A stretch of 6,342 bases of DNA from an uncultured Slackia sp. (lineage in GTDB: Bacteria; Actinomycetota; Coriobacteriia; Coriobacteriales; Eggerthellaceae): the NCBI GenBank assembly GCA_937895975.1, contig CALBLG010000217.1, positions 1-6,342 of the forward strand, given 5' to 3'. The position numbers and the translations under genes are program-made. Positions 6,113 to 6,342 of this stretch are shown one piece after another. A model generated the notes under the pieces. It saw only the letters and a list, made by a program, of their open reading frames with translations, did not search any database and was not told where the DNA came from. Position 1 is the stretch's first letter; each line of letters starts with the position of its first letter.

Positions 6113-6133
6113 AAAAGGCATCCAGCGCCTTTT
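6113..6133 (-). promoter_or_regulatory. Leader hairpin with flanking A/T runs, possible attenuator
   Basis: AAAAGGC (6113-6119) and GCCTTTT (6127-6133) form a 7-bp stem with a 7-nt loop, so either strand gives a stem ending in four U residues, resembling a small bidirectional terminator. If the leftward promoter at 6163-6191 is used, the hairpin lies in the leader of the CoA-transferase message, upstream of its start. Only three G-C pairs make it weak as a terminator; it may instead be a DNA-binding site. Confidence 0.35.
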
Positions 6134-6162
6134 AGACGATTTATCGATATGCCTAAATGTTG

Positions 6163-6191
6163 TTTATCATTTCTCTGGTTTGTATAGCCAA
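6163..6191 (-). promoter_or_regulatory. Candidate promoter of the leftward pathway operon
   Basis: On the minus strand TTGGCT (6186-6191) and GATAAA (6163-6168) are separated by 17 bp, giving an acceptable but non-consensus sigma-70 type promoter. Initiation near 6156 would leave a leader of roughly 145 nt before the CoA-transferase. One arm of the TTATCAT inverted repeat overlaps the -10 hexamer. Confidence 0.3.
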
Positions 6192-6205
6192 TATCTATAT
6201 GATAA
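6164..6205. promoter_or_regulatory. Inverted repeat TTATCAT...ATGATAA, possible operator
   Basis: Perfect 7-bp arms lie at 6164-6170 and 6199-6205, separated by 28 bp and enclosing the candidate leftward -35 hexamer while overlapping its -10. The wide spacing is more than a single dimer site usually has, so each arm might belong to a separate half-site set. It could bind the divergent regulator. AT-rich DNA yields such repeats by chance fairly readily. Confidence 0.3.
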
Positions 6206-6223
6206 GAGCGACGCGATTAAAAG

Positions 6224-6253
6224 TTGTATGTACTATTCATCTGTGCCTATAAT
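6224..6253 (+). promoter_or_regulatory. Promoter of the rightward putative regulator gene
   Basis: TTGTAT (6224-6229), an 18-bp spacer and a perfect TATAAT (6248-6253) form the best promoter match in the window. Initiation about 7 bases downstream leaves a short leader of about 24 nt that contains the AAGGGGG ribosome-binding site (6271-6277) before the ATG at 6284. Confidence 0.6.
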
Positions 6254-6283
6254 TTCATAGCGTAATTACCAAGGGGGTTAGGC

Positions 6284-6342
6284 ATGGCAAAGCGAGACAC
6301 GCGAGCAGAAATCGCAGCCGCATTCAAAGAATCGGTTCGAAA
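6284..6342 (+). CDS. Start of a divergent gene, possibly a TetR-family regulator (cut by window edge)
   Basis: Only 19 codons are visible: MAKRDTRAEIAAAFKESVR. An ATG preceded by AAGGGGG with a 6-nt spacer and a good promoter make this a genuine gene start. The basic, amphipathic first helix (R-x-x-I-A-x-A-F-x-E) resembles the opening of TetR-family DNA-binding domains, in which a similar helix precedes the helix-turn-helix. The divergent position beside a catabolic operon supports a regulator, and the inverted repeats in the shared region could be its targets. With so few residues the family is a guess; another helix-turn-helix family or an unrelated protein is possible. Confidence 0.55.
   Translation, partial: MAKRDTRAEIAAAFKESVR

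Larger units (their letters stand above)
6012..6283. promoter_or_regulatory. AT-rich divergent control region between the pathway operon and the putative regulator
   Basis: This 272-bp stretch holds no gene that I can support and is clearly richer in A and T than its surroundings. It contains candidate promoters facing both ways (described separately), an inverted repeat TTATCAT/ATGATAA, the 8-bp palindrome TATCGATA (6142-6149), a leader hairpin, and a direct repeat TTAGACG at 6101-6107 and 6132-6138, 31 bp apart (about three helical turns). A divergent regulator next to the operon it controls is a common arrangement. Confidence 0.6.

Noticed and set aside
1..6342. CRISPR arrays, tRNA or rRNA genes, insertion sequence ends
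   Set aside because: No regularly spaced repeats, no cloverleaf or rRNA-like stretch and no transposase or terminal inverted repeats were seen on either strand.

Overview
This 6.3-kb window holds an almost wholly leftward (minus-strand) gene set that reads as a reductive 2-hydroxy-acid pathway of an anaerobe. In transcription order, from high to low coordinates, it carries a family III (CaiB/BaiF-type) CoA-transferase at 4767-6011, the two subunits of an iron-sulfur 2-hydroxyacyl-CoA dehydratase at 3354-4589 and 2220-3350, a 12-helix MFS transporter at 758-2038, and the N-terminal 162 residues of an acyl-CoA dehydrogenase that runs off the left edge (1-487). A short, edge-truncated gene diverges to the right at 6284; it looks like the start of a TetR-type regulator.

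By family knowledge the genes would cooperate as follows. The transferase loads CoA onto a 2-hydroxy acid, the dehydratase removes water to give a 2-enoyl-CoA, and the acyl-CoA dehydrogenase acts as an enoyl-CoA reductase that consumes electrons. The transporter would bring in the hydroxy acid and/or export the reduced acid. The layout strongly recalls the had (2-hydroxyisocaproate) and fld (phenyllactate) operons of amino-acid-fermenting clostridia. Two things differ: the ATP-dependent activator gene that usually sits between the transferase and the dehydratase is absent, and a transporter sits between the dehydratase and the dehydrogenase. The substrate cannot be read from the sequence.

The non-coding parts are informative. 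The 272-bp AT-rich divergent region (6012-6283) holds candidate promoters in both directions, an inverted repeat that could be an operator, and a small hairpin in the predicted leader of the pathway operon. Each of the three longer intergenic gaps inside the leftward set (4590-4766, 2039-2219, 488-757) contains one or more strong, largely perfect hairpins without a canonical U-tail, which suggests segmental control of the transcript. TAGAAT boxes lie 26-27 nt before the transporter and dehydrogenase starts.

Organism: the moderately high GC by eye, strong G/C third-position bias (giving long antisense open frames), AGGAGG/GGGGG ribosome-binding sites and oxygen-sensitive enzymology suggest an anaerobic high-GC bacterium. 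I favour a coriobacterium (Eggerthellaceae-like), but this is inference from style and gene content; a GC-rich clostridium is not excluded.
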